30,931 bases of DNA from Thermoproteota archaeon (GCA_015521385.1 WAOH01000031.1:1-30931); one strand, 5' to 3'. Numbered from the stretch's first letter, positions 15,641 through 24,062 are shown. Translations and numbers: made by a program. Notes: generated by a model from the sequence alone, not told the origin.

Positions 15641-16417
15641 TCAACAAACGGGCTGATCAGCCCTCTTCCCGGACCACTCGATACTTGGGCCTCCCTTTGC
15701 GGCGAGTGGGGCTCCCTTGAGCCTCCAAGGATGGGTGAACACCTTCATCTTCCTAGTGAAATCCTTCGATACTAGCGTGATCCCCAGCCTGTCAGCCGCC
15801 ACGACGCCACTCGCTAGTACGTGCCTGAAGCTGGCCACAAGGTTCACGCCAGATATGGCCATCATCTCCACGGCATCGCTCGAGAGCCTCCCTGTACTGA
15901 TGACCACTGGAGTCATTCCACCCAGAGAGCTACTTCTGAGGAGGATCCACCCAGCCAGCTTCATCATGGCGGTATGCCTGCTCACATCGACTAAAACGAT
16001 CCTGCGCTTGAGCCTCTCCCCGGCCAGCAGGTATAGACCAGCTATGTGAAAGGCGAAGGGGCACTGGGATTTGGACAGGGATCGGGAGAGATCGGATACC
16101 AGCTCCATCAGCAGTTCCCACCGGAGAGGGGCGTCCCTCCAACCAGGTGGTTCCACAGGTCCTGACCGCTTGACCATCACGGTGAAATCCAGATCGTCGT
16201 TCTTCCTCACCTCCTCCACCGAGACAGCTGATTTTGATTCCCCCCTGTAAGCTAGATAACCCATCACGGCCTCCTCGATCATGCCAGGGCTTGAGTAGAA
16301 GCTGCCCACGACCTTTCCATCCAGTACCACCTCGTATCTAGCATCGAACGCCATCCTGGTTCCTTTCCACTCTATGGTCGAGCTGTAGCAGTGCTCTAGG
16401 AGGTCCATCCGACTCAT
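15641..16417 (-). CDS. fdhD: FdhD-like protein lacking the CxxC loop
   Basis: FdhD transfers sulfur from a cysteine desulfurase to the molybdenum cofactor of formate dehydrogenase. The fold is recognisable: the SPGM-EEAVMGYL segment, IVLVDVSRHTAMMKLAGW (family VxEDVGRHNAxDKxxG), STGRLSSDAV, and RLGITLV then FTHPWRL at the end. The catalytic loop CxxCG expected before these is absent: around residues 85-105 there is GPVEPPGWRD with no Cys. The only nearby Cys is at about residue 119 (SQCPF). The Glu-Asp of the EDVGRH motif is also changed. ATG 16417 or ATG 16408 are start choices, both compatible with a TATA box at 16437-16443. It is convergent with fdhE. Confidence 0.78.
   Translation of the reverse strand: MSRMDLLEHCYSSTIEWKGTRMAFDARYEVVLDGKVVGSFYSSPGMIEEAVMGYLAYRGESKSAVSVEEVRKNDDLDFTVMVKRSGPVEPPGWRDAPLRWELLMELVSDLSRSLSKSQCPFAFHIAGLYLLAGERLKRRIVLVDVSRHTAMMKLAGWILLRSSSLGGMTPVVISTGRLSSDAVEMMAISGVNLVASFRHVLASGVVAADRLGITLVSKDFTRKMKVFTHPWRLKGAPLAAKGGPSIEWSGKRADQPVC
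15650..15663. repeat. 14-bp perfect palindrome between fdhE and fdhD ends
   Basis: GGGCTGATCAGCCC reads the same on both strands. It overlaps the last codons of fdhD and lies 27 bases after the fdhE stop. It could act as a two-way transcript end signal for the convergent genes, though a hairpin would need a 4-base loop. A related GGCTGATCA appears at 24462-24470 and 25881-25889, also at 3' ends of minus-strand genes. Confidence 0.35.
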
Positions 16418-16436
16418 CCTAAACTGCCCCACGAGA

Positions 16437-16443
16437 TTAAAAA
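16437..16443 (-). promoter_or_regulatory. TATA box of fdhD
   Basis: TTTTTAA on the minus strand, 23 to 32 bases before the two candidate ATG codons, without a clear ribosome-binding site. This fits a leaderless transcript. Confidence 0.4.
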
Positions 16444-16448
16444 GGTAG

Positions 16449-16817
16449 TCATCCCTGCTTCAGGATCCCCACATCCCTCAGGATTCCCCTAACGATGGAG
16501 CAGCCCTCCCTGAACTCGGCCTCCGTGACCGTATGGGTCGCGGGGCAGAAGGTATCCAGTGAGCAGGTACCCTTATCTAGGTCGAAGACCACCGGGTAGG
16601 CCCTGCAACCTTGGGGTCTATGCTCATACACCTGACACCTGCCATTCCTGAGGAAGTAGCACCTCCCGTCAACGTTCTTGAGTCTGACAAACCCATCCCT
16701 GAACTCCGAGAAATCCTCCCTACGATACCCTAAGGCCTCCAGTCTCCTCACATCGCTCTCAGTCAGGATCATCTCCGTCTCCAAGCAGCAGAGGTGGCAT
16801 CCCTCAGGACAGATCAT
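16449..16817 (-). CDS. YkgJ-family CxxCC metal-binding protein
   Basis: 122 aa cysteine-rich protein of the zinc/iron-chelating CxxCC family. The N-terminal CHLCC (C7, C10, C11), then GRCYFLRNGRCQVYEHRPQGCRAYP and later C85, C91 and C106, match the family pattern. The function of the family is not settled; metal binding is expected. ATG 16817 is chosen because a TATA-like AAATTTTAA lies about 27 bases upstream and further extension would run into tldD. Divergent from tldD with 34 bases between the start codons. Confidence 0.82.
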   Translation of the reverse strand: MICPEGCHLCCLETEMILTESDVRRLEALGYRREDFSEFRDGFVRLKNVDGRCYFLRNGRCQVYEHRPQGCRAYPVVFDLDKGTCSLDTFCPATHTVTEAEFREGCSIVRGILRDVGILKQG

Positions 16818-16851
16818 CAGGGTTATATCGGTCTCTCCATTAAAATTTCGT
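16818..16851. promoter_or_regulatory. 34-bp interleaved divergent promoter
   Basis: Plus strand TTATAT at 16823-16828 lies about 26 bases before the tldD ATG (16852). Minus strand AAATTTTAA at 16840-16848 lies about 27 bases before the YkgJ-type ATG (16817). Each TATA box therefore lies close to the other gene's start codon, and both genes appear leaderless. Confidence 0.5.
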
Positions 16852-18210
16852 ATGGATTTGGAGGATGCGATATCCCTAGGGCTGGATGAGGGAGCGGACT
16901 TCATCGAGGTCAGGGAAGAGAGAACGCATACGACCATGATTAGAATGATTGACGGTGTCGTGAGGGAGCTAACCAGAGGTAGGGAGTTCCGAGTAAGCGT
17001 TCGGGCCCTGTACAAGGGAGGATGGGGATTCGGCATAGCCAACTCACCCGATGAAATTGCAAACGCCGTGAGCGACGCTGTGAAGCTTGCCAAACTTTCT
17101 TCCAGGTGGGCGGAGCCTATAGAGGTGGATTGGCCCTCGTTCAAGGGAAGTTACGAGGTAGAAGGGCGTAAACCAGCGTGGCAGGCACCCGTAGAGGAGA
17201 AGATAAGGATAGTCGAGGAGCAGGACCGGCTCGCCAAATCGGTGGAGAAGGTGACCAACAGGAACATCATCATGGGAGACACGCTCAGGGAGACCAGAGT
17301 GATCAACTCTCTGGGGACAGACGTGAGGCAGACGCTTCCCAGGGTCAGGCTAGCCGCATACATATTCGCTCACGAGGCTGGGGTGACTGAGAGCGCGTTC
17401 GAGTCTAGAGGTGGGATAGGTGGGCTGGAAGTAATCGAGGGGACCGAGATCGCGGAGGAGGCGGCTAGAAGGGCCGTCGAGGCCCTCTCAGCCAAACCGG
17501 CCCCTCCCGGACCTCATCCAGCTATACTCGATCCCAAGCTGGCTGGAGTTTTCATACACGAGGCGTTCGGCCACGCTGCCGAGGGCGACGCGATAGTCAA
17601 CAACGAGAGCATACTCACCGGCAAGCTCGGGGAGAGGGTCGGCTCCGAGGTGGTCAGTGTCGTCGACGATCCGACGATAGAGGGTCTGTACGGGTTCTAC
17701 AGGTACGATGACGAGGGGACCGAGTCCAGGCGCAAGTACATAGTGAAGGACGGCGTGCTCTCCGGTTACATGACCAACTTGGAGACCGCCTCGAAGCTCG
17801 GACTTGAGCCGACCGGAAACGCTCGTTCGATGGACTACAGCAACCCCCCGATCGTGAGGATGTCCAACACTTTCATAGACAGGGGAGATTGGACGTTCGA
17901 GGAGATGGTCTCGGATATGAAGCAGGGGATATACGCCTTCGGGTCCCTCTACGGATACACGGATCCGGCCAAGGGGCAGTTCATGTTCAAGGCCGAGGGA
18001 GGGTGGCTCATAGAGAACGGAGAGCTAAAGCAGAGATTGAGGGAGGTTGCCATAACTGGTATGACCTTGGAGGTACTGAACAACATAGATGCGGTCGGGA
18101 AGGATCTCTCCCACGACCCCGGGATGTGCGGGAAGATGGGTCAGTGGGTCCCGGTGACTACTGGAGCACCCCATGTGAGGGTGAGCAAGCTGGTGTTTGG
18201 GGGGAGGTAG
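16852..18210 (+). CDS. tldD: TldD, zinc metalloprotease subunit
   Basis: Catalytic half of the TldD/TldE protease that degrades small unfolded peptides in the cytoplasm. The zinc motif HEAFGH is at residues 236-241, followed by AEGD. Conserved TldD features NARSMDYSNPPIVRMSN and the C-terminal GMCGK-MGQWVPVTTGAP are present. 452 aa. The ATG at 16852 matches the family N-terminus and a leaderless promoter. It is followed by tldE after one base. Confidence 0.95.
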   Translation: MDLEDAISLGLDEGADFIEVREERTHTTMIRMIDGVVRELTRGREFRVSVRALYKGGWGFGIANSPDEIANAVSDAVKLAKLSSRWAEPIEVDWPSFKGSYEVEGRKPAWQAPVEEKIRIVEEQDRLAKSVEKVTNRNIIMGDTLRETRVINSLGTDVRQTLPRVRLAAYIFAHEAGVTESAFESRGGIGGLEVIEGTEIAEEAARRAVEALSAKPAPPGPHPAILDPKLAGVFIHEAFGHAAEGDAIVNNESILTGKLGERVGSEVVSVVDDPTIEGLYGFYRYDDEGTESRRKYIVKDGVLSGYMTNLETASKLGLEPTGNARSMDYSNPPIVRMSNTFIDRGDWTFEEMVSDMKQGIYAFGSLYGYTDPAKGQFMFKAEGGWLIENGELKQRLREVAITGMTLEVLNNIDAVGKDLSHDPGMCGKMGQWVPVTTGAPHVRVSKLVFGGR

Positions 18211-18211
18211 A

Positions 18212-19534
18212 ATGTTTAGGGAGGAGGCGGTGAAAGCGGCTATATCCTCCGGAGCGGAGGAGGCTGAGGCCTTCGAACTCTTCTCCCGCGAAATTTCCAT
18301 ACAGGTCGAGAAGGGGAAGGTCAAGACGGCCAGTTCCGTCAGGATGGTGGGCTTGGGAGTAAGGGCAGCCATCGGGCGGAAACTGGGCTTCGCATTCGCC
18401 ACGAACCCGTCTTCGGGTGAGGAGGTTGGAAGGGAGGCGGCCGAGAACGCCAAGGCGGCCCCGGAGGACCCCGACTTCAAGGGTCTGCCGGATGCCCGCA
18501 GGGTGGACTACATCAAAGAGCTCATGGACCCGAAGCTGAGGGATCTCGACCTGAGCGACGCGGCATCTCTGTTCCTCGCAGCGGTGGAGTCCGCTCACCT
18601 CTCGGACAAGATCGTGTCGATCTCCGGGAAACTGGAGGTGTCCTTCTCCAAGGTAGCGGTCTACAGCTCCAAGGAAGTCGATGTCGGTGAGGAGAGGACG
18701 TACCTCTCCGCATACATCGAGGCTGCTAGCAAGGACGGCGACAGGAGGGGATCTGGGTTCGGATTCGCCGATGGAAGGAGGCTGGACATGTTCGATCCCG
18801 AGAAGGTGGGGAAGGAAGCCGGTGAACTGGCCATAAGGACGCTGGACGCCACCACCATAGGTGTCGAGGAACTGCCCGTCGTGTTCCAGCCTAAGGCCCA
18901 GTTCGCCCTGATCCCATTCTTGGTGGGTCAGGCGGCCAACGCCGAGAATCTGCAGTACGGCAGGAGCTTCCTCACCAACAGGGTAGGAGATCAGATAGCC
19001 AGGGAGGAGGTGAGCATAGTCGACGACGGGCGCATACCTTGGCTCCCTGGCAGCTCCAGCTTCGATGCCGAGGGAGTTCCAACAGGGAGGACGTACGTCG
19101 TCAAGGAAGGGGTCTTCAAGTCCCCGATACACAACTGGTACACGGCGATGAAGGAGGGGGTGGAGAGCACCGGCAACGCATCCAGGGACCACACCAGACC
19201 GCCAGCCATCTCATCCCACACGGTGAGCATTGAGGCCCCTGCCCTTCAGATGAAGAAGGACGAGTTGCTGGACGTCAGGAGGGGGGTGCTCGTGGTTTAC
19301 ACGATGGATACGCCCAACCTGTCCACGGGAGAGTTCAGCGGAATGGCGGAGACGGCCTTCCTCATAGAGAACGGGGAGGTGACCAAGTCCCTCAGGCAGA
19401 CCAGCATGGGATTCAGGGTCGAGGACTTCCTGAAGAACATGGACGCAGTAGGAGACGATGTTGAGACGTTGATGGGGTTCAGAGGGGGCTCCGTCAGGGT
19501 GAGGATAAAGGTAGCGGGCCCGGGTGCTCAATGA
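18212..19534 (+). CDS. tldE: TldE/PmbA, non-catalytic protease partner
   Basis: Partner subunit of TldD, same fold, without the HExxxH zinc motif (the equivalent region reads LIPFLVGQAANAEN). 440 aa. ATG 18212 follows GGGGAGGT inside the end of tldD, indicating an operon. The segment TGNASRDHTRPP is the TldE counterpart of the TldD TGNARSMDYSNPP motif. It overlaps guaA by 4 bases (ATGA). Confidence 0.92.
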   Translation: MFREEAVKAAISSGAEEAEAFELFSREISIQVEKGKVKTASSVRMVGLGVRAAIGRKLGFAFATNPSSGEEVGREAAENAKAAPEDPDFKGLPDARRVDYIKELMDPKLRDLDLSDAASLFLAAVESAHLSDKIVSISGKLEVSFSKVAVYSSKEVDVGEERTYLSAYIEAASKDGDRRGSGFGFADGRRLDMFDPEKVGKEAGELAIRTLDATTIGVEELPVVFQPKAQFALIPFLVGQAANAENLQYGRSFLTNRVGDQIAREEVSIVDDGRIPWLPGSSSFDAEGVPTGRTYVVKEGVFKSPIHNWYTAMKEGVESTGNASRDHTRPPAISSHTVSIEAPALQMKKDELLDVRRGVLVVYTMDTPNLSTGEFSGMAETAFLIENGEVTKSLRQTSMGFRVEDFLKNMDAVGDDVETLMGFRGGSVRVRIKVAGPGAQ

Positions 19535-21048
19535 TCCTGGTGGTGAACTTCGGTGGGCAGTACGCCCACCTCATCACTCGGAGGATAAGGGACACAGGAG
19601 TCTACGCTGAGATAATCCCATACACTGAGATCTCCCCATCCATCGTGAAGGAGAAGAAACCAAGGGCACTCATCCTGTCAGGGGGCCCGAGCAGCGTCTA
19701 CGAACCTTCAGCTCCGAAGATAGGGAGCTGGATCCTTGAGATGGGCATACCAGTCTTGGGGATCTGCTACGGGTTCCAGCTGATAGCCCACATGATGGGG
19801 GGCGAGGTGAGGCGCTCCAAGGGCGAGTACGGCCCCACGAAGGTGAAGGTTCTGGAAAAGGGAGGGCTGTTCGCTGGCTGGGGAGAGGAGGAACTCGTCT
19901 GGATGAGCCACTCCGATCACGTTGCTAGGGTTCCTGATGGATTCGTGGTGACCGCATTGTCAGAGAACGGATATGTGGCGGCCTTTAGGCACGAGGAAAA
20001 GCCCATATACGGCGTCCAGTTTCACCCGGAGGTCAAGCACACTCCCAAGGGCAGACTCCTCCTCGAGAACTTCGCGGCAATGTCGGGGGCCGAGAAGAAC
20101 TGGAGTCCCGAGAGGATGATCCAGCTGATAGACGATTACCTGAGGAGGGAGCTATCCGATTGCAAGAGCATTCTATCTGCTGTGAGCGGTGGGGTCGACT
20201 CCACCGTGGCAACGGTGCTCGTCAGCAGGATAGCGGGAGATCGTCTGACCTCTATATTCGTGAACCACGGGCTCTTACGGAGAGACGAGGAGAAGGAGGT
20301 TCTCAGCCTGCTAAGGGGACTTGGAATAAATCCGATATACGTTGACGCCTCTGAAGAATTCCTCTCTGCCCTGAGGGGTGTTGAGGACTGCGAAGCGAAG
20401 AGGGGGATAATCGGGGAGAAGTTTGTGGAGGTCTTCTCCAGGGCGCTGGAGGGTAAGAGATTCGACTGCCTGGTGCAGGGGACCCTCTATCCGGATGTCA
20501 TAGAGAGCGGTGGGGAGGTGGGAGCTGATAGGATAAAGAGCCATCACAACGTGGCGGCCCTGCCGGAGTGGCTTGAAGCCAAGGTGGTGGAACCCCTGAG
20601 GTACCTCTACAAGGACGAGGTCCGATCCCTAGCGAGGCACCTCGGATTGCCTGATTGGGTCGCCGAAAGACATCCGTTCCCCGGACCGGGCTTGGGAGTA
20701 CGAATAATCGGAGAAGTGACCGAGGACAAGTTGAAAATAGTTAGAGAGGCCTCCGCCATAGTGGAGGATGTCCTGAGGGAGAGGGGATACTACTCAAAGG
20801 CCTGGCAGGCGTTCGCGGTGGTGGGGGACGACGGGTGGGTTGGAGTGAAGGGAGACGCCAGGGTGGAGGGTTACATCGTCACCGTGAGGATCGTGGAAAG
20901 CGAGGACGCGATGACCGCCGACTGGCTCAGGCTACCTCCCGAGGTCCTGAACGAGATAGCTAGGAGGATTACCTCGGAGATACCGGAAGTCACCATGGTG
21001 ACTTACGCGATCACGACCAAACCTCCGAGCACAATAGAGCCCTGCTGA
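19531..21048 (+). CDS. guaA: GMP synthase, single-chain (glutamine-hydrolysing)
   Basis: Converts XMP to GMP with glutamine and ATP. Class I amidotransferase domain with nucleophile C79 (GICYGFQ) and FHPEVKHT for the His/Glu. The ATP pyrophosphatase domain has the SGGVDST P-loop, and the C-terminal dimerisation domain ends ITTKPPSTIEPC. 505 aa, both domains in one chain; many archaea (for example Methanocaldococcus and Pyrococcus) use two separate genes. The usual ending IEWE is changed to IEPC. The ATGA overlap suggests coupling to tldE, an unrelated function. Confidence 0.95.
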   Translation: MILVVNFGGQYAHLITRRIRDTGVYAEIIPYTEISPSIVKEKKPRALILSGGPSSVYEPSAPKIGSWILEMGIPVLGICYGFQLIAHMMGGEVRRSKGEYGPTKVKVLEKGGLFAGWGEEELVWMSHSDHVARVPDGFVVTALSENGYVAAFRHEEKPIYGVQFHPEVKHTPKGRLLLENFAAMSGAEKNWSPERMIQLIDDYLRRELSDCKSILSAVSGGVDSTVATVLVSRIAGDRLTSIFVNHGLLRRDEEKEVLSLLRGLGINPIYVDASEEFLSALRGVEDCEAKRGIIGEKFVEVFSRALEGKRFDCLVQGTLYPDVIESGGEVGADRIKSHHNVAALPEWLEAKVVEPLRYLYKDEVRSLARHLGLPDWVAERHPFPGPGLGVRIIGEVTEDKLKIVREASAIVEDVLRERGYYSKAWQAFAVVGDDGWVGVKGDARVEGYIVTVRIVESEDAMTADWLRLPPEVLNEIARRITSEIPEVTMVTYAITTKPPSTIEPC

Positions 21049-21060
21049 CCTCCCGAGAAA

Positions 21061-21093
21061 CTTTATCTACCTTTCCCACCTAGCATAGTGGGA
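21061..21093 (+). promoter_or_regulatory. vapBC promoter with palindromic operator
   Basis: TATA-like CTTTAT at 21061-21066 is 30 bases before the vapB ATG. An inverted repeat TCCCAC (21074-21079) and GTGGGA (21088-21093), with an 8-base spacer, covers the expected transcription start and touches the ATG. This is the usual position for autorepression by a VapB AbrB-fold dimer; binding is inferred. Confidence 0.5.
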
Positions 21094-21329
21094 TGAAGGT
21101 TAAGGTAAGGGTGGATTCCAAGGGGAGGATCCTCCTCCCCAAAGAAGTTAGAGAGGAGTTGGGAGACGTTATCGTGCTCGAGAAAACGGACGAAGGATAC
21201 ATCCTCAAGAAGGGTAAGGGATCCTTCTTAGAAGAGTTCAAAGAGGTGATTTCATCGGAGCCTCCACGCGAGGGAAAACCCGAGAACTGGCCACCCTCCA
21301 AGATTAAGGGTATATGGGTGAGCGAGTGA
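21093..21329 (+). CDS. vapB: VapB antitoxin, AbrB/SpoVT swapped-hairpin family
   Basis: 78 aa. Residues 1-45 form the AbrB-type DNA-binding fold (VDSKGRILLPKEVREELG). The remaining tail, rich in charged residues and Pro/Trp, is the likely toxin-binding part. It precedes and overlaps the PIN toxin gene. It should neutralise VapC and repress its own promoter at the palindrome upstream. Confidence 0.85.
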   Translation: MKVKVRVDSKGRILLPKEVREELGDVIVLEKTDEGYILKKGKGSFLEEFKEVISSEPPREGKPENWPPSKIKGIWVSE

Positions 21330-21784
21330 TCGTGGGGCTCGATTCGAACATCCTCTGCTACTCCCTAGATCCTGCCTATCCCGAGCATAGGTTTGTCAAG
21401 GATCTGCTGCTGAACCTCTCTCCAGACAATCTAGTGGCTGTGAATCCTACGGTGATTCACGAGACGTACCATGCCTTGGTCTTCGGTCAGAAATGGGTTC
21501 CGAGGGAGGCCTCTAGGAGGCTCGGCCTGCTTCTGAAGCACCCATACGTGAAATTCCTGAATCAAACGAAGGAAATTACCTCAATAGGTTTGAGGATAGC
21601 CGTCAAGTACGGGCTGGGGGGTAGGGACTCGCTCATCTTGGCTAATTTCATTTCCAATCGCATACCGGTCGTATACACGCACGACTCAGACATCCTCTCC
21701 CTAGGGGAGATAAACTGGAGGGGATGGACGCTGAGACCCGTGGATCCAGTAGAACTTGGAGATCAGGGCGTCACCATCCACTGA
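21314..21784 (+). CDS. vapC: VapC toxin, PIN-domain ribonuclease
   Basis: 156 aa PIN domain. Acidic metal-binding residues: Asp10 in GLDSNIL, the Glu in HETYHAL, the Asp in GGRDSLIL and the Asp in THDSDIL. The usual spacing is kept, so the toxin looks active. It overlaps vapB by 16 bases if ATG 21314 is used; GTG 21326, overlapping the vapB stop, is an alternative. The RNA target is unknown. No integrase or repeats flank the pair. Confidence 0.85.
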   Translation: MGERVIVGLDSNILCYSLDPAYPEHRFVKDLLLNLSPDNLVAVNPTVIHETYHALVFGQKWVPREASRRLGLLLKHPYVKFLNQTKEITSIGLRIAVKYGLGGRDSLILANFISNRIPVVYTHDSDILSLGEINWRGWTLRPVDPVELGDQGVTIH

Positions 21785-21825
21785 ATGCGCCGGACTGGGG
21801 TGGAGCACCTCACATCTCTGAAGTA

Positions 21826-21897
21826 TCTTTTTAAGTTCCATTCGAGGGAACCTCAAAATCTTCCAACGAATTCGTGATGCTCAATGGAGGTGATCAA
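21826..21897 (+). promoter_or_regulatory. hppA promoter and leader
   Basis: CTTTTTAAG at 21826-21834 is a likely TATA box. It is followed by a leader of about 40 bases carrying GGAGGTGATC at 21886-21895, directly before GTG 21898. The strong ribosome-binding site decides the start against GTG 21874 and ATG 21877. Confidence 0.55.
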
Positions 21898-23946
21898 GTG
21901 GAGGTCGTAGAACTCGTCCCCTCCGTCATAGGCATAGTGGGGATGGTCTTTGTGGCTTTGATCTACTACCTAGTCACGAAAGAGGATCCGGGAACCCCTG
22001 AGATGGTCGCCATAGCTTCCTACATCCAGGAGGGCGCGAACGCCTACCTGAAGAGGCAGTTCTACACGATAATAGTGTTCATCGTGATAATAGCGGCCAT
22101 CCTAGGAATTTTGCAGGGAGCAATACCTGCGGCCTCGTTCATAGCTGGAGCGGTGCTATCCCTCATAGCAGCGTTCATTGGAATGAACGCCGCGGTGAGG
22201 GCTAACGTGAGGACCACGAATGCGGCGAGGACCTCCCCCAAGAAAGCGCTGAAGATAGCCTTCTGGGGCGGCTCAATCATGGGACTGTCCGTGGTGAGCC
22301 TGAGCGTCCTGGGAATAGGCCTCCTCTACTTGGCGATAAGGGCCTTCTTCCCCACGGCCGCTCCTGAGCAGCTGGAAGCGGCCCTCCACACGATAGTTCC
22401 CTTCGGCATGGGGGCCAGCCTCGCAGCCCTGTTCGCGCAGTTGGGGGGAGGTATCTACACCAAGGCCGCCGACATCGCAGCCGACTTGGTGGGCAAGGTA
22501 GAGGCTGGGATTCCAGAGGACGATCCTAGGAACCCGGCAGTCATCGCCGATCAGGTAGGTGACAACGTGGGAGACTGCGCCGGCAGAGGCGCGGACCTCT
22601 TCGAGTCCTTCTCCGACAACATAATCGGCATGATGATCCTGGGAGTGGCCTTCTACGCCCTGTACGGCTTCAAGGGGATAATGTTCCCCCTGCTGGCGGA
22701 GTCTCTTGGAGTCATCTCCACCATAGTGGCGATATTCCTCATAAGGGAGAATGTGAAGAACCCGATAACGGCCATAAACTTCTCTCTACTAGTGGCCGGC
22801 GTGCTGAACCTCCTGTTCTTCTACGTGCTGGCCGTGAACTACTTGGGCAGGATAGAGGTGTTCTACGCGGCAGTGCTAGGACTAGTGGCCAGCTTGGTGG
22901 TGGGCGTGCTGATCCAGTACTACACCGGAACCGGGTACAGGCCCGTCAAGTACATAGCGGAGTCCGCCAAGTTCGGTCCCGCCTTGGATGTGATAGCCGG
23001 TCTTGCTGTCGGGCTGGAGAGCGCGTTCCTGCCACTGATAGTTATAGGTGCCGTCGTTTCCCTGGCCTTCGTGATAGACGGGCTTTACGGAATAGCCGCA
23101 GCCACTGCAGGCATACTCTCCACCACCGGGATAATAATGGCGGCCGATACCTTCGGACCCATCTCCGATAACGCCGCGGGAATAGCCGAGATGTCTGGCC
23201 TGAGTAAGGAGGTGAGGGAGGGACTCGACCTGCTGGATGCCGTCGGCAACACGACCAAGGCCATAACCAAGGGATACGCGATGGCCTGTGCCCTGCTCTC
23301 CGCATTCGTGCTCTTCGCCGCCTACCTGACTGCCGCGGGACTCAAGACTTACCTGTTCCACGACAAGGTGATTAACGCGGCCCAGACCGGGGTTGAGCTT
23401 GCGGATCCCTTCATACTGGTGGGGGTGATCCTAGGATCCACTCTGGCCTACCTCTTCTCCGCCCTTGCAATGCAGGCCGTTGGCAAGACCGCTAACAAGA
23501 TGGTCGATGAGGTCAGGAGGCAGTTCAGGGAAATACCTGGCTTGCTTGAGGGCAAGGCCAAGCCCGACTACGCCAGGGCTGTGGACATATCCACCAAGCA
23601 TGCCCTGAAGGAAATGATCTTCCCGACCCTGATAACGTTCTTGGCACCCATAGTGGTGGGCCTCCTCTTCGGAAGGAAACCGCTGGGCTCCTTCGTCGTG
23701 GGAGCGACCATAGCGGGCGGGCTCCTAGCGATCTTCATGATAAATGCCGGAGGAGCCTTGGATAACGCCAAGAAGCTGATAGAATCAGGGCTGTTCGGAG
23801 GAAAGGGATCTGAGGCTCACAAGGCCGCAGTGGTCGGGGATACGGTGGGAGATCCGCTCAAGGACACCGCGGGACCGTCCCTGCACATATTCGTCAAGCT
23901 GGTCACGATAGTCGCGCTGACGTTCGTGGCCTTCTTCCCGCCGTGA
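21898..23946 (+). CDS. hppA: Membrane pyrophosphatase, K+-independent H+ pump
   Basis: Integral membrane enzyme that couples hydrolysis of pyrophosphate to H+ export. 682 aa with the many-helix pattern of the family. Substrate-binding motifs DLVGKVEAGIPEDDPRNP and DQVGDNVGDCAGRGADLFES are intact, as is GDTVGDPLKDTAGPS near the C-terminus. The signature GNTTKAITKG has Lys and Thr at the two positions that are Ala and Gly in K+-dependent enzymes, so this is the K+-independent, H+-pumping type. GTG start chosen from the ribosome-binding site. It stands alone. Confidence 0.95.
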   Translation: MEVVELVPSVIGIVGMVFVALIYYLVTKEDPGTPEMVAIASYIQEGANAYLKRQFYTIIVFIVIIAAILGILQGAIPAASFIAGAVLSLIAAFIGMNAAVRANVRTTNAARTSPKKALKIAFWGGSIMGLSVVSLSVLGIGLLYLAIRAFFPTAAPEQLEAALHTIVPFGMGASLAALFAQLGGGIYTKAADIAADLVGKVEAGIPEDDPRNPAVIADQVGDNVGDCAGRGADLFESFSDNIIGMMILGVAFYALYGFKGIMFPLLAESLGVISTIVAIFLIRENVKNPITAINFSLLVAGVLNLLFFYVLAVNYLGRIEVFYAAVLGLVASLVVGVLIQYYTGTGYRPVKYIAESAKFGPALDVIAGLAVGLESAFLPLIVIGAVVSLAFVIDGLYGIAAATAGILSTTGIIMAADTFGPISDNAAGIAEMSGLSKEVREGLDLLDAVGNTTKAITKGYAMACALLSAFVLFAAYLTAAGLKTYLFHDKVINAAQTGVELADPFILVGVILGSTLAYLFSALAMQAVGKTANKMVDEVRRQFREIPGLLEGKAKPDYARAVDISTKHALKEMIFPTLITFLAPIVVGLLFGRKPLGSFVVGATIAGGLLAIFMINAGGALDNAKKLIESGLFGGKGSEAHKAAVVGDTVGDPLKDTAGPSLHIFVKLVTIVALTFVAFFPP

Positions 23947-23980
23947 TCTCTTTTTCATCCCCTTCCATCTTTTCCCGGCT
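23947..23980 (+). terminator. Pyrimidine-rich terminator after hppA
   Basis: Immediately after the stop, a run of T and C (TCTCTTTTTC, then CCATCTTTTCCC) without a clear hairpin, as expected for an archaeal T-tract terminator. Confidence 0.4.
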
Positions 23981-24062
23981 GCCTAAGTGAACTCCACAAT
24001 AACGCAAAAATGGGGGGCCTCTTAACTCCCCCTCACATGGGATCGGTCGGAACAGGTCCCCC

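Noticed and set aside
16678..16851. Upstream extension of tldD
   Set aside because: It would overlap the divergent CxxCC gene on the other strand; the family N-terminus begins at 16852, where a leaderless promoter fits.
16818..17144. Upstream extension of the CxxCC protein into tldD
   Set aside because: The extra residues are Ser/Thr-rich antisense of tldD; the family starts close to the CxxCC motif.
18158..19192. Minus-strand open frame (344 codons) inside tldE
   Set aside because: Mirror of a certain gene; no domain or promoter.
21093..21784. vapBC as part of a mobile element
   Set aside because: No integrase, tRNA end, repeats or base-composition shift around it; such pairs are common in thermophilic archaeal chromosomes.
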